Assembly (NCBI GenBank): GCA_045128635.1
Contig: JBGVRS010000197.1
Coordinates: forward strand, 1-60,396
DNA: 60,396 nucleotides
Reading direction: 5' to 3'
Origin: HGM12587 sp045128635
Lineage (GTDB): Bacteria; Bacillota; Clostridia; Lachnospirales; Lachnospiraceae
Shown here: positions 1 to 8,469 of the stretch, piece after piece
Layout of the letters: each line of letters opens with the position of its first letter
Position numbering within the stretch: position 1 is the first letter of the stretch
Translations under genes and position numbers: made by a program
The notes under the pieces: model-generated
The model's input: only the letters and a program-made list of their open reading frames with translations
Database searches by the model: none
What the model was told of the DNA's origin: nothing

Positions 1-69
1 CATCCAAAGACGAAAAAAGTCATGGAATTTTGCATAGAACCGGATAATTCCATGTTAAAACAGGTGTAA
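1..69 (+). CDS. 3' end of an unidentified gene
   Basis: An open frame enters at base 1 and ends with TAA at 67-69, giving 22 residues ending EPDNSMLKQV. Only the tail is present, so the family cannot be recognised. It stops just before the proS promoter, which supports a real gene end, but the evidence is thin. Confidence 0.45.
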   Translation, partial: HPKTKKVMEFCIEPDNSMLKQV

Positions 70-74
70 CTTCC

Positions 75-102
75 TTGACGGAGGTTATAATCTTGGTATA
101 AA
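75..102 (+). promoter_or_regulatory. sigma-A type promoter of proS
   Basis: TTGACG (75-80) and TATAAA (97-102) are separated by 16 bp and lie about 50 bp upstream of the proS start. The site lies after the stop of the upstream gene. Assigned by consensus match only. Confidence 0.65.
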
Positions 103-153
103 ATGAAGTTTAGTTTTGAGGAAGAATATATTCAAATATAGAGGAGAATCATT

Positions 154-1590
154 ATGGCAAAGGATAAAAAGTTAGTAGAAGGCATTACTTCTATGGATGT
201 TGATTTTGCCCAGTGGTATACAGACGTTGTTAAAAAAGCAGAACTCTGTGACTACACAAGTGTAAAAGGCTGCATGGTTATCAAACCAGCCGGATATGCA
301 ATTTGGGAAAACATTCAGAAAGAATTAGACAGAAGATTTAAGGAAACAGGCGTACAGAACGTATACCTTCCAATGTTTATTCCTGAAAGTCTTCTTCAGA
401 AAGAAAAAGATCACGTAGAAGGTTTCGCACCGGAAGTAGCATGGGTTACTCACGGCGGTCTTGAACCACTTCAGGAAAGAATGTGTGTAAGACCTACATC
501 CGAAACATTATTCTGCGATTTCTATGCAAAAGAAATTCAGTCTCACAGGGATTTACCAAAAGTATATAACCAGTGGTGTTCCGTTGTTCGTTGGGAAAAG
601 ACAACTCGTCCTTTCTTGCGTTCCCGTGAATTCTTATGGCAGGAAGGTCACACAGCTCACGCAACAGCTGAAGAAGCAGAAGAAAGAACAGTACAGATGT
701 TAAATGTATATGCGGACTTCTGTCAGGACGTTTTAGCAATCCCTGTAGTAAAAGGTGTGAAAACTGACAAAGAAAAATTCGCAGGTGCATTAAGAACATA
801 CACCATCGAATCTTTAATGCATGATGGTAAAGCACTTCAGTCCGGTACAAGCCACAACTTTGGTGACGGATTCGCAAAAGCATTTGGTATTCAGTATACA
901 AATAAAGAAAACAAATTAGTGCCTGTACATCAGACTTCCTGGGGTATGACAACTCGTATGATCGGTGCCATCATCATGGTTCACGGTGATGATTCAGGTC
1001 TTGTATTACCACCACGTATCGCACCAATCCAGACAATGATCGTGCCAATCGCTATGCATAAAGAAGGCGTTCTGGATAAGGCAAATGAATTAAAAGAAAA
1101 ACTTGGCGAACTTTATAGTGTTGCATTAGACGATTCTGATAAGTCTCCGGGATGGAAATTCTCTGAACAGGAAATCAAAGGTATCCCAACACGTATCGAA
1201 ATGGGACCAAAAGATATCGAAAATAACCAGTGTGTTGTTGTTCGTCGTGATACAAGAGAAAAGATCGTGGTATCTTTAGACGATATCGAAACAAAACTTG
1301 GCGAAATCTTAGAACAGATGCAGGCTGATATGTTTGAAAGAGCACTTGCTCACAGAGAAGAACATACTTATGATGCAACTGCATTTGATGAATTCTGCAA
1401 GATTGCAGAAGAAAAACCAGGCTTCATCCGCGCAATGTGGTGTGGAGATCAGGCTTGCGAAGATAAGATCAAAGAAGAAGCAGGCTGCACAAGCCGTTGT
1501 ATGCCGTTTGAACAGAAAGAACTTTCTGATAAATGTATCTGCTGTGGAAGACCAGCGAAGAAAATGGTTTACTGGGGCAAAGCATACTAG
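154..1590 (+). CDS. proS: prolyl-tRNA synthetase, eukaryote/archaeal-like (ProS type 3)
   Basis: Class II aminoacyl-tRNA synthetase that charges tRNA-Pro with proline in the cytoplasm. The 478-residue length fits the short type 3 form that lacks the editing insertion of the long bacterial type. Visible signatures are RPTSE near residue 112, motif 2 around FLRSREFLWQEGHTAHA (about 153-170) and motif 3 with GDDSGLVLPPRIAP (about 275-290). The C-terminal domain has a cysteine set (CGDQAC, CTSRC, CICCGRPAKK) typical of the zinc-binding tail, and the protein ends in the usual aromatic residue. GAGGAG at 141-146 sets the ATG start. The gene is monocistronic, with its own promoter and a strong terminator. 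Confidence 0.97.
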   Translation: MAKDKKLVEGITSMDVDFAQWYTDVVKKAELCDYTSVKGCMVIKPAGYAIWENIQKELDRRFKETGVQNVYLPMFIPESLLQKEKDHVEGFAPEVAWVTHGGLEPLQERMCVRPTSETLFCDFYAKEIQSHRDLPKVYNQWCSVVRWEKTTRPFLRSREFLWQEGHTAHATAEEAEERTVQMLNVYADFCQDVLAIPVVKGVKTDKEKFAGALRTYTIESLMHDGKALQSGTSHNFGDGFAKAFGIQYTNKENKLVPVHQTSWGMTTRMIGAIIMVHGDDSGLVLPPRIAPIQTMIVPIAMHKEGVLDKANELKEKLGELYSVALDDSDKSPGWKFSEQEIKGIPTRIEMGPKDIENNQCVVVRRDTREKIVVSLDDIETKLGEILEQMQADMFERALAHREEHTYDATAFDEFCKIAEEKPGFIRAMWCGDQACEDKIKEEAGCTSRCMPFEQKELSDKCICCGRPAKKMVYWGKAY

Positions 1591-1598
1591 GAATTACA

Positions 1599-1623
1599 GG
1601 GACGGCGTACGCCGTCCCTTTTT
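1599..1623 (+). terminator. rho-independent terminator of proS
   Basis: A perfect 8-bp GC-rich stem (GGGACGGC / GCCGTCCC) with a GTAC loop is followed by five T. It starts 9 bases after the proS stop. Confidence 0.92.
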
Positions 1624-1663
1624 GCATACTTTTCGGAGCATTATCAACATAAATCCGTCCCTT

Positions 1664-1816
1664 GAAAACTTACTACCTCGCTGCGCAGGCTACCTCCTCC
1701 TTAGCTAATCCCTAAGAACTACTAACCACTCACACCAGAGGGTGTTTCGCGGAGTAGTTCTAATGGCTGGATCTTCGGACTCGTCCGCTTAACGCTTCGC
1801 GCGGTAGTAAATTTTC
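1664..1816. repeat. large imperfect palindrome, module A
   Basis: No gene is seen between 1624 and 2081. This block folds into an outer stem of 14 positions with one mismatch (1664-1677 with 1803-1816) and an inner perfect 9-bp stem AGAACTACT / AGTAGTTCT (1715-1723 with 1753-1761). Its sequence is homologous to the reverse complement of module B. It could be a MITE-like DNA repeat or a structured RNA; the sequence alone does not decide. Confidence 0.7.
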
Positions 1817-1869
1817 AGTGCCGGTTTTTTGCGACAACACTCAGAAACGCAAACTTTCATGGAACAGCG

Positions 1870-2022
1870 TGCGCATATACCACTTTCGCATAGCATTGGC
1901 CAAAGGAGCCGGAGAATCCGTCTTAGTACTTCTCCGCGAAACGGCCACACCCGTGAGCGGTTAGAAGTACTTAGACTAGTCGCAGGGGACGACGCCTGCA
2001 TAGCGGGAGTGGTATATGTGTA
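1870..2022. repeat. large imperfect palindrome, module B (inverted relative of A)
   Basis: Perfect 11-bp outer stem CATATACCACT / AGTGGTATATG (1874-1884 with 2008-2018) and inner 9-bp stem AGTACTTCT / AGAAGTACT (1925-1933 with 1963-1971). Read on the minus strand it aligns with module A along its whole length, sharing a TTTCGCGGAG stretch beside the inner stem. Two inner base pairs differ between modules and both differ compensatorily, so pairing is kept. It ends about 60 bp before cca. Confidence 0.7.
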
Positions 2023-2081
2023 AGCGTCCTGTGAAAGATGTGCATTTTAGAAAGTATGATTGTAAAGATGGAGTGAATCTT

Positions 2082-3422
2082 ATGAGAAATGTGAAAATTG
2101 ACATGCCGACGTGTGTGCGGGAAATCATAGAAGTATTAGAAAATGCCGGCTTTGAGGCATTTGCCGTAGGCGGCTGTGTTCGTGACGCGGTGCTTGGACG
2201 CATTCCGGCGGATTGGGATATTACAACTTCTGCCATGCCGGAAGAAGTAAAGGCATTATTTAGCAGAACCATTGATACCGGTATTCAGCATGGTACGGTG
2301 ACTGTTATGAAGGATCATGTGGGTTATGAAGTAACCACTTATCGTATTGATGGAGAATATGAAGATGCCCGTCATCCAAAAGAAGTGTCTTTTACTTCAA
2401 ACCTGGTGGAAGACTTAAAACGCCGCGATTTTACCATTAATGCTATGGCATATAATGACAGAGCAGGGCTTGTAGATGAGTTTGACGGTATCGGTGACTT
2501 GGAAAAAGGCGTAATTCGCTGTGTTGGGGAACCAAAAGATCGCTTTGGCGAGGATGCCCTTCGCATGCTTCGTGCTGTGCGCTTTTCTGCGCAGCTTGGT
2601 TTTTCCATAGATGAAGCGACAAAAGCAGCCATTACAGAGCTTGCACCAAATTTAGAAAAGATCAGTGCAGAACGTATTCAAGTGGAGCTGGTAAAGTTAT
2701 TAACTTCAGACCATCCGGATTATCTGCGTGTGGCATATGAAACGGGTATTACAGCTGTGGTGCTGCCTGAATTTGATGCCATTATGAAATGTGAGCAAAA
2801 CGATGCACTTCATGAAGAGACTGTAGGAGAACATACCTTAAAGTCACTTTTGAAGGTGGACAATGATAAGGTACTCCGTCTGACCATGCTGTTCCACGAT
2901 TTTGGAAAGCCTTTGACTTATTCTCGAACAGAAGATGGGCTGACAAGATTTTTTGGACATCCTGATATTAGTTCTGATATGTCAAGAGAGATCATGCGCC
3001 GCTTAAAATTCGATAATGACACGACAGACAAGGTGAAGAAATTAACAGCTGTTCATGACCTTTTTATTAGAAATGCGCCAAATCGTGTTCGCCGTGCCAT
3101 GTCAAAGGTAAGTAAGGAATTGTTCCCATATTTCTTACAGGTGCGAAAAGCCAATATTCTTGCATGGAAAGGGGAAGCACAGGAAAAGGCGCTGGAGGAA
3201 TTACAGGAGCTTGAAAACATTTATCAGGGAATTCTGGATCGTGGAGAATGTGTCAGCGTGAAAGAACTTGCGGTAGACGGCAAAGACTTGATTGCTGCGG
3301 GCGTGGCTCAGGGCAAACAGATTGGAGAGATATTATCAGATCTTTTGGAAATTGTTCTGGAAGAACCTGAGAAAAATACGAAAGAAACATTGCTTTCTTA
3401 TGTAAAAGAAACTTATTTTTAA
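2082..3422 (+). CDS. cca: CCA tRNA nucleotidyltransferase
   Basis: Adds or repairs the 3' CCA end of tRNAs. The 446-residue protein has the class II nucleotidyltransferase head: GGCVRDAVLG (about 30-39), the metal-binding DWDITT (about 47), RRDFTINAMAY (about 117) and RMLRAVRF. A C-terminal HD-type domain follows, with LFHDFGKP near 270. I start at ATG 2082 (MRNVKIDMP) because GATGGAG lies upstream; an earlier in-frame start at 2016 would fall in the palindromic block. Both tRNA genes in this window lack an encoded CCA, so this enzyme is needed for their maturation. Confidence 0.95.
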   Translation: MRNVKIDMPTCVREIIEVLENAGFEAFAVGGCVRDAVLGRIPADWDITTSAMPEEVKALFSRTIDTGIQHGTVTVMKDHVGYEVTTYRIDGEYEDARHPKEVSFTSNLVEDLKRRDFTINAMAYNDRAGLVDEFDGIGDLEKGVIRCVGEPKDRFGEDALRMLRAVRFSAQLGFSIDEATKAAITELAPNLEKISAERIQVELVKLLTSDHPDYLRVAYETGITAVVLPEFDAIMKCEQNDALHEETVGEHTLKSLLKVDNDKVLRLTMLFHDFGKPLTYSRTEDGLTRFFGHPDISSDMSREIMRRLKFDNDTTDKVKKLTAVHDLFIRNAPNRVRRAMSKVSKELFPYFLQVRKANILAWKGEAQEKALEELQELENIYQGILDRGECVSVKELAVDGKDLIAAGVAQGKQIGEILSDLLEIVLEEPEKNTKETLLSYVKETYF

Positions 3423-3428
3423 ATGAAT

Positions 3429-3470
3429 GCACTGAAATGTCTTTTTGACGGACGTTTCAGTGCTATTTTT
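3429..3470 (+). terminator. terminator after cca
   Basis: A 12-position stem GCACTGAAATGT / ACGTTTCAGTGC (one G-T pair) is followed by TATTTTT. It starts seven bases after the cca stop. Confidence 0.88.
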
Positions 3471-3529
3471 ATGCTCGTTCTCATAAGATGAAAAGAATAT
3501 TGAAAAGTATGAGAAACGGGGGATTTCTT

Positions 3530-4525
3530 TTGAACGAAAATGCATTGGAAGTGTTAGAACAATATGACCTGGAGGTTCATCGGTCCTGGAAAGGTCGAGG
3601 TGTATATTTTCTCGATACTTCTAAGGGTTTACATATGTTAAAGGAGCATCGGGGGTCAGAGGAGAAAATGGAAAAGCTGTGGCAGCTTTTAACATCTTTG
3701 GAAACGGTTCAGTTTTTTAAAACGGATCTTCCGGTGAGAGCTAAGGAAGGTCAGTTTATCGTAAAGGATGGCGATGAGACTTCTTATATTTTAAAGCGCT
3801 GGAGAGAAGGGAAAGAATGTGATCCAAGAAGTGAGCTGGATGTCTGTCGAAGCATGGAAGGACTAGGGATTTTGCATGATCAGGCAAGAGAACTATGGCA
3901 GTTTGAATCAGCAGAACAGAGGGCGAAATATGAAGGCAGCAATCTGGTGGAAGAGATGGATAAAAGGACAAGGGAATTGAAAAAAGTGCAGACCTTTATC
4001 CGAAAAAAGCAGAAGAAAAGCGATTTTGAATCGGCATACCTTGAGGTGATTCCGGAGTTTTTATCTCAGGCGACAAAAATCAGCTTGAAAATGAAAGAGA
4101 GTGGCTATGAAACGTTAAGAGCACAGGCTTTTTTACAGGGGAAAATCTGTCATGGAGAGTATATGCAGCACAATGTATTATTTGACCGGTCCAAAATGAT
4201 CATTACAAATTTTGAACATGCGCATCTGGATCTGCAGTGTGTGGATGTGGCATTGTTTTTGAGGAAGGTCATGGAAAAGCAGGGATGGAGAATTTCCCAG
4301 GGCGAAAAGTTTCTGCATGCTTACGAAATCATTTGTCCGCTGGAAGAAAGAGAACGTATGATCCTGGCGCTGCGGCTGGCCTATCCGGAAAAACTGTGGA
4401 AGCTTGCCAATCATTATTACCATACCAACAAGGCATGGATTCCTGCAAAAAATCTGGAAAAATTAAGAATTTTTGTGAATCAGCAAAAAGAGCGGGAACG
4501 GTTTGTGAAACGGGTACTTTTGTGA
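3530..4525 (+). CDS. CotS-family spore-coat-type kinase-like protein
   Basis: About 331 residues with the aminoglycoside-phosphotransferase/CotS fold. ICHGEYMQHNVLF matches the catalytic-loop position and IITNFEHAHLD the metal-binding position. The usual Asp residues (HGD, DFD) are replaced by Glu and Asn here, so it may be a pseudokinase. Such proteins are usually spore-coat components or coat-associated. I prefer the TTG start at 3530 because GGGGGA (3518-3523) is six bases upstream; ATGs at 3488 and 3509 have no comparable ribosome-binding site. It is followed 31 bases later by mazG, possibly co-transcribed. Confidence 0.78.
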   Translation: MNENALEVLEQYDLEVHRSWKGRGVYFLDTSKGLHMLKEHRGSEEKMEKLWQLLTSLETVQFFKTDLPVRAKEGQFIVKDGDETSYILKRWREGKECDPRSELDVCRSMEGLGILHDQARELWQFESAEQRAKYEGSNLVEEMDKRTRELKKVQTFIRKKQKKSDFESAYLEVIPEFLSQATKISLKMKESGYETLRAQAFLQGKICHGEYMQHNVLFDRSKMIITNFEHAHLDLQCVDVALFLRKVMEKQGWRISQGEKFLHAYEIICPLEERERMILALRLAYPEKLWKLANHYYHTNKAWIPAKNLEKLRIFVNQQKERERFVKRVLL

Positions 4526-4556
4526 TAAACTATTCTTCGAGAGTGAGGAATGGCAA

Positions 4557-4976
4557 ATGGAAAAATATACGTATGAACAGCTTTTAAATATTATTGCAGA
4601 ACTTCGAAGCGATCATGGCTGTCCATGGGACCGCGCCCAGACACATGAATCCATGATCAAATGCATGTATGATGAATGTGACGAGGTGGTCGAAGCAATC
4701 AAAAATAAAGATGACGATAATTTATGTGAGGAACTTGGGGATGTACTTCTGCAGGTTCTTCTTCATGCACAGATTGCAACAGAGGAAGGTCGTTTTACAA
4801 TGTCTGATGTGGTAGATGAACTGGCGAAAAAGATGATTCGAAGACATCCTCATGTCTTTGGAGATGCGCCAAAGGCGCAGTCAGAAGAGGAAGGTCTGGC
4901 ACGCTGGAAAGAGATTAAAGCCCTGGAAAAAGAGGAGAAACGGAGACGAGCAGAAAAACGTGCAGAAAATCTTTAA
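4557..4976 (+). CDS. mazG: MazG-family nucleoside triphosphate pyrophosphohydrolase
   Basis: A 139-residue single-domain all-alpha NTP pyrophosphohydrolase. It shows CPWDRAQTHESM near residue 22, EECDEVVEAI-type helix residues (CMYDECDEVVEAI, about 37-49), EELGDVLLQVLLHAQIA (about 59-75) and the RRHPHVFGD signature (about 94-102). These acidic motifs hold the Mg ions that hydrolyse NTPs to NMP and pyrophosphate, probably for house-cleaning. It is shorter than two-domain MazG proteins, as is common in Clostridia. The Lys/Glu/Arg-rich tail is probably flexible. The mazG-hup-S4-yabP order matches the yabN-yabO-yabP neighbourhood of Bacillus. Confidence 0.9.
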   Translation: MEKYTYEQLLNIIAELRSDHGCPWDRAQTHESMIKCMYDECDEVVEAIKNKDDDNLCEELGDVLLQVLLHAQIATEEGRFTMSDVVDELAKKMIRRHPHVFGDAPKAQSEEEGLARWKEIKALEKEEKRRRAEKRAENL

Positions 4977-4992
4977 GATTTTCCTAAATTCC

Positions 4993-5021
4993 TTGACAAA
5001 CATTGGGAAAAAGGCTATAAC
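4993..5021 (+). promoter_or_regulatory. strong sigma-A promoter of hup-rqcP
   Basis: TTGACA (4993-4998), a 17-bp spacer and TATAAC (5016-5021) lie 55 bp upstream of the hup start. Before the insertion this promoter probably also drove rqcP, only three bases behind hup. Confidence 0.82.
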
Positions 5022-5075
5022 AGAAGTCAGCATGTTACGTGCATTGAAGACTAGAATATATAGGAGGAGTAATCC

Positions 5076-5348
5076 ATGAACAAGACAGAATTAATCGCAG
5101 CTATCGCTGAAAAGACAGAATTATCTAAAAAAGACGCTGAAAAAGCTTTAAAAGCATTCACAGATGTAGTAGCAGAAGAATTAAAGAAAGGTGAAAAAGT
5201 TCAGTTAGTTGGATTTGGTACATTCGAAGTTTCTGAAAGAGCTGAAAGAGAAGGAAGAAATCCTCAGACAGGCGAAACAATGACAATCGCAGCTTCTAAA
5301 GCACCTAAATTCAAAGCAGGTAAAGCTTTAAAAGACGCTATCAACTAA
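5076..5348 (+). CDS. hup: HU-family DNA-binding protein
   Basis: A 90-residue nucleoid protein with the complete HU fold: N-terminal helix-turn-helix dimer core, LVGFGTFEVSERAEREGRNP forming the start of the beta arm, and the KFKAGKALKDAIN C terminus. It bends and compacts DNA as a dimer. Start at ATG 5076 behind AGGAGG at 5062-5067. Its stop is separated by three bases from the beheaded rqcP gene, so the mobile element now sits directly behind it. Confidence 0.97.
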   Translation: MNKTELIAAIAEKTELSKKDAEKALKAFTDVVAEELKKGEKVQLVGFGTFEVSERAEREGRNPQTGETMTIAASKAPKFKAGKALKDAIN

Positions 5349-5351
5349 TTT

Positions 5352-5381
5352 ATGCGACTGGACAAGTACCTGAAAGTTTAA
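5352..5381 (+). pseudogene. rqcP: 5' fragment of interrupted rqcP (yabO) S4-domain gene
   Basis: ATG at 5352 encodes MRLDKYLKV and then runs into TAA at 5379-5381, which belongs to the inserted element. These nine residues are identical to the start of the intact S4 protein at 18548, and the remainder of the native gene resumes at about 32941. The fragment cannot make an S4 domain. The gene family (YabO/RqcP) binds the 50S subunit and P-site tRNA in ribosome-associated quality control. Confidence 0.9.
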
Positions 5382-5418
5382 CCGAGTAACCCGAAAAAAT
5401 TTTGGGGCAAAAATACGT

Positions 5419-5489
5419 AAAAACGTACAAAACTCAAAACAGAACCTGAAATTTGATTTTTGATAAAAATGTCAAAAACGTACAAAACT
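5419..5489. repeat. left-end repeats, candidate recombinase-binding sites
   Basis: A perfect 16-bp direct repeat AAAAACGTACAAAACT occurs at 5419-5434 and 5474-5489. Its core AAACGTACAAAAC recurs at 32861-32873 near the right end. Between the two copies, AACCTGAAATTT (5443-5454) is the exact inverse of AAATTTCAGGTT at 32926-32937, at the right junction. It also resembles the target sequence ACCTGAAAGTTT (5368-5379). No gene is seen in 5382-5566. Confidence 0.75.
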
Positions 5490-5539
5490 ATGTTTCTGAT
5501 TTTTGGGTTTGCAAACGGGTTATATGAAAAGTTAGTATT

Positions 5540-5575
5540 AAAAAAGTAAAACCGTAGTCATTAAGACTACGGTTT
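5540..5575 (-). terminator. terminator of the leftward recombinase operon
   Basis: A perfect 11-bp stem AAACCGTAGTC / GACTACGGTTT (5549-5559 with 5565-5575) is followed, on the minus strand, by a T-rich run. It overlaps the stop codon of the zinc-ribbon gene. Confidence 0.82.
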
Positions 5576-8467
5576 CTTTGTTTTATTATAAGAAACAAAT
5601 CGATGTAATTTTCTTCTTTGACCACGGCAGTATGGGCAAGGTTCTCTGTGGCGTTTCTCAAACATCAATCGTTTGCATGGCGACATTGGATATTTATGTC
5701 TACGGTCATTTTGACAATCAAACCAAAACTTGTTGTTAGACGTGTCAAGTACCTCATAAGGAGTTTTTGGTAATAAATAATTTGCAACTTTATCCATTTC
5801 GGCTACTAATTCGGGATGTTTATCTCCAAAAGAATTGAAACCAGGCATAACGATTCGATCGTTGCAATAAGGACATGTATATCCGTTGATCATTTCGTAA
5901 GTAGTAGCATTGTAATCATAATTACAGTCAGGGCATCTCCAAATATGAGGAGTAGTTGCATCTGGCAACATCAAATCAGGGTCATGTCCATCGTTAGGAG
6001 ATAGAAGTTTTGCAATGTCGGGATAAAGAGCTTCTAATGAGGTTTTGCCAGGTACTGCTTTTCTGCCATCACAGTAAGGACAAGTGTATCCGTTAATCAT
6101 TTCATAGGTAGTAGCGATATAGTCCAGATCATATTCTGGACATCGCCATATATAAGGAGACTTTGAATCTGGAAGCATCAAATCAGGATCATGCCTATCA
6201 TTAGGCGAAAGCAATTTGGCAATGTCCGGATATAGCGCCTTTAAAGAAGTTTTACCCGGAATTGCCAGTTTGCCAGCGCAATAAGGGCATTCATCTTCGC
6301 CGTTGACAACAGATTTTACACGCGCAGGATACTCGCATGAACATTCGTCACAGATCCATTTTGCCCCTTTCCATGAAGTAGCGAATACTGTATCAGGCTC
6401 AAACTCGTTATTGGGACTCCATCTTCGAGCAACATCAGGATGAGTAGCCTTCAATGAATTTATTTCTGGAGATAAAATTATTCCTTTACAGAAAGGACAA
6501 CTCTCTCCAGCTACAAAGTCTTCAATATAAGCACCATGTTCTCTACCGCATACTGGACAGATAAATTTTAGCCATAACGATGAGTTATAAAATAATTCAT
6601 CAGCTCTTCGTTCATTGGAATCAGCCCAGTATTTAACAAGATCCGGATAAACAGCAGCAAAAGAGTTTATATCGGGTATAAGCGCTGTTCTGTTACATAC
6701 AGGACAATTTCCACCGCCTTTATGTCGCAAAGTAAAAGATGCAATCCAGTGGTGACCACAGTCTCTGCATATCCAACCGGCATCATCTTTACAATTTGGA
6801 AAAGTATTGTATGGGTCAATCTTGTTGGCAGGATCGTATTCATCCATTAGTTCAGGATGAAGGTCCGCGAAACTTTCACCTTTTCGGAGTCTAGTGTGCG
6901 AACAGAACGGACAGCCATGCGTGGAATATTTGTAGGACATTATCATTGAATTCAATGTTGAGTCAAAAATTTCGCCACATTCAGGGCATTCCCACCAATA
7001 ATATGTCTTGTTTATGCCTTCAGCACCCCGTATGGAGTCGAGAGGTACTTTATTAAGATCCTCCCTGTACATTTTCGCTAACAGCGGAAATTCAACAGAA
7101 TAAGGCACCTTACGGAGCAATTTGTGACTGCATTTAGGGCAGTCCGCAAGTTGAAACACGCCATCATCATTTTTTCTTACTCGGTCACGAATACGAGAAT
7201 CCCATTCGTTTCCGCATTTTTTGCAATAAAAGTGCGCTTCTTTTTTTGAACCGGGTCCTTCTTTGTAAATATCAATTCCCTTTTTTTTATTGTAGTCAAA
7301 GTCATAAATGGTTTCAAGTTCGGGGCACAAGGTGAGAATGTCATCCACCCCTGTAACGACTGCCCCGGGAGAACCTTTGCAGTGTGGGCATTTGCCATCA
7401 CTGTTCTTTCGGGTTTTTATGTGAGAATCCCATTCATACCCACATTCTTTACAATACCAATCAGCAGGTACATTTGCATGAGCAGAAGTGAGGTTCGGAT
7501 CAAGACCACGGGCTCTATTCTTTTTGAAATCCCAAAATCGCATAAGTTCTGGGATAGATGCAACAGGAGTAATGGTGGCACGCTTTATGCAATCCCGGCA
7601 TCCGATGAAGGAGTAATTTCCTTTCTTACCTTTGATCCGGTCACTTAAAGTAGATTGCCACTCTCTGTTACATTTAGGGCATTTCCAGTCTATCTGCTTT
7701 TTGTTGTCTCGTAATGGGAGAGAATAGATGTCGACATCTTTGTTTTTGTCAAAATTGTAAAACAGCTCAGCTTCGGGAACGCTTGTAAAAACATCTGAAA
7801 ATCCCTTACGTATAACCAAGAGTAATTCGCAGCATTTGCATTTTCCGGAGCCTCGTGTTTGATCATATATGCGCTTAGTCCAATCATATCCACAGTTCTT
7901 GCAGCTAAAATGAGCTGGATCAGTAGAGTTGGATCTGGTTGTATTAGGATCCATCGGATTATTGGGATCCCAGAATCTACTGAGAGACTCAACTTCTGAA
8001 CAAAAAGGCACCTTTTCTTTTTTTCTTTTAACGATGTTGTAATGATGACAACCTTTAACAATATACCCACCGTTTTCGTCTTTTTTTATCTGTGATTTCA
8101 GCGAAGCATTCCATTTTCTCCCACATTCATCACATTTGAAATTTACAGGCATTTTGGAGTCTACGCCTTGTTTGTAAAGCTCTTCAAAGTCATTGTCTTC
8201 ATCGATAAAAGCAACGAGTCCTTTTACGATAGAGAGAACATCGTTGATTCCTTTGCATATGACTTTGTTGGTCTCGTGGCAAGGGCATTTCCCAGAGCCC
8301 TTATATCTGGTTTTAGGAGATACAGACCATGCATAACCACAATCCGGACATTTCCAATGTTTTGGGTATTTATGGTTAGCAGGTACATCCTCTGGTTTTT
8401 CTTTATTACGTTCTCGATCCCACATTTTAAGCATATGTGGAACATCAGCAACAGTTAATTTAGCCAT
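5567..8467 (-). CDS. 966-residue zinc-ribbon repeat protein (DUF4379-like)
   Basis: The protein is almost entirely a chain of about a dozen repeats, each with a W-x-C-P-x-C-G-type knuckle and a second C-P-x-C knuckle (WKCPDCGYAW then GKCPC near the N terminus). Linkers read like SLKALYPDIAKLLSPND. Two C-terminal repeats are nearly identical, showing recent internal duplication. The pattern matches the probable zinc-ribbon family DUF4379, sometimes attached to Vsr-like nucleases; I see no nuclease motif here. It is the last gene of the recombinase operon, two bases after the previous stop, with GGAGG before the ATG. Nucleic-acid binding is likely; whether it serves transposition or is cargo is unknown. 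Confidence 0.85.
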   Translation of the reverse strand: MAKLTVADVPHMLKMWDRERNKEKPEDVPANHKYPKHWKCPDCGYAWSVSPKTRYKGSGKCPCHETNKVICKGINDVLSIVKGLVAFIDEDNDFEELYKQGVDSKMPVNFKCDECGRKWNASLKSQIKKDENGGYIVKGCHHYNIVKRKKEKVPFCSEVESLSRFWDPNNPMDPNTTRSNSTDPAHFSCKNCGYDWTKRIYDQTRGSGKCKCCELLLVIRKGFSDVFTSVPEAELFYNFDKNKDVDIYSLPLRDNKKQIDWKCPKCNREWQSTLSDRIKGKKGNYSFIGCRDCIKRATITPVASIPELMRFWDFKKNRARGLDPNLTSAHANVPADWYCKECGYEWDSHIKTRKNSDGKCPHCKGSPGAVVTGVDDILTLCPELETIYDFDYNKKKGIDIYKEGPGSKKEAHFYCKKCGNEWDSRIRDRVRKNDDGVFQLADCPKCSHKLLRKVPYSVEFPLLAKMYREDLNKVPLDSIRGAEGINKTYYWWECPECGEIFDSTLNSMIMSYKYSTHGCPFCSHTRLRKGESFADLHPELMDEYDPANKIDPYNTFPNCKDDAGWICRDCGHHWIASFTLRHKGGGNCPVCNRTALIPDINSFAAVYPDLVKYWADSNERRADELFYNSSLWLKFICPVCGREHGAYIEDFVAGESCPFCKGIILSPEINSLKATHPDVARRWSPNNEFEPDTVFATSWKGAKWICDECSCEYPARVKSVVNGEDECPYCAGKLAIPGKTSLKALYPDIAKLLSPNDRHDPDLMLPDSKSPYIWRCPEYDLDYIATTYEMINGYTCPYCDGRKAVPGKTSLEALYPDIAKLLSPNDGHDPDLMLPDATTPHIWRCPDCNYDYNATTYEMINGYTCPYCNDRIVMPGFNSFGDKHPELVAEMDKVANYLLPKTPYEVLDTSNNKFWFDCQNDRRHKYPMSPCKRLMFEKRHREPCPYCRGQRRKLHRFVSYNKTKKP

Positions 8468-8469
8468 AA

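Noticed and set aside
494..952. Long open frame on the minus strand inside proS
   Set aside because: Low-complexity translation opposite a conserved gene; a codon-bias shadow.
4852..5079. Alternative frame covering the mazG end and hup leader
   Set aside because: It runs through the hup promoter and overlaps mazG in another frame; no plausible product.
5419..5489. CRISPR-like array from short repeats
   Set aside because: Only two copies of 16 bp, no cas genes, and the same core lies at the other end of the element.
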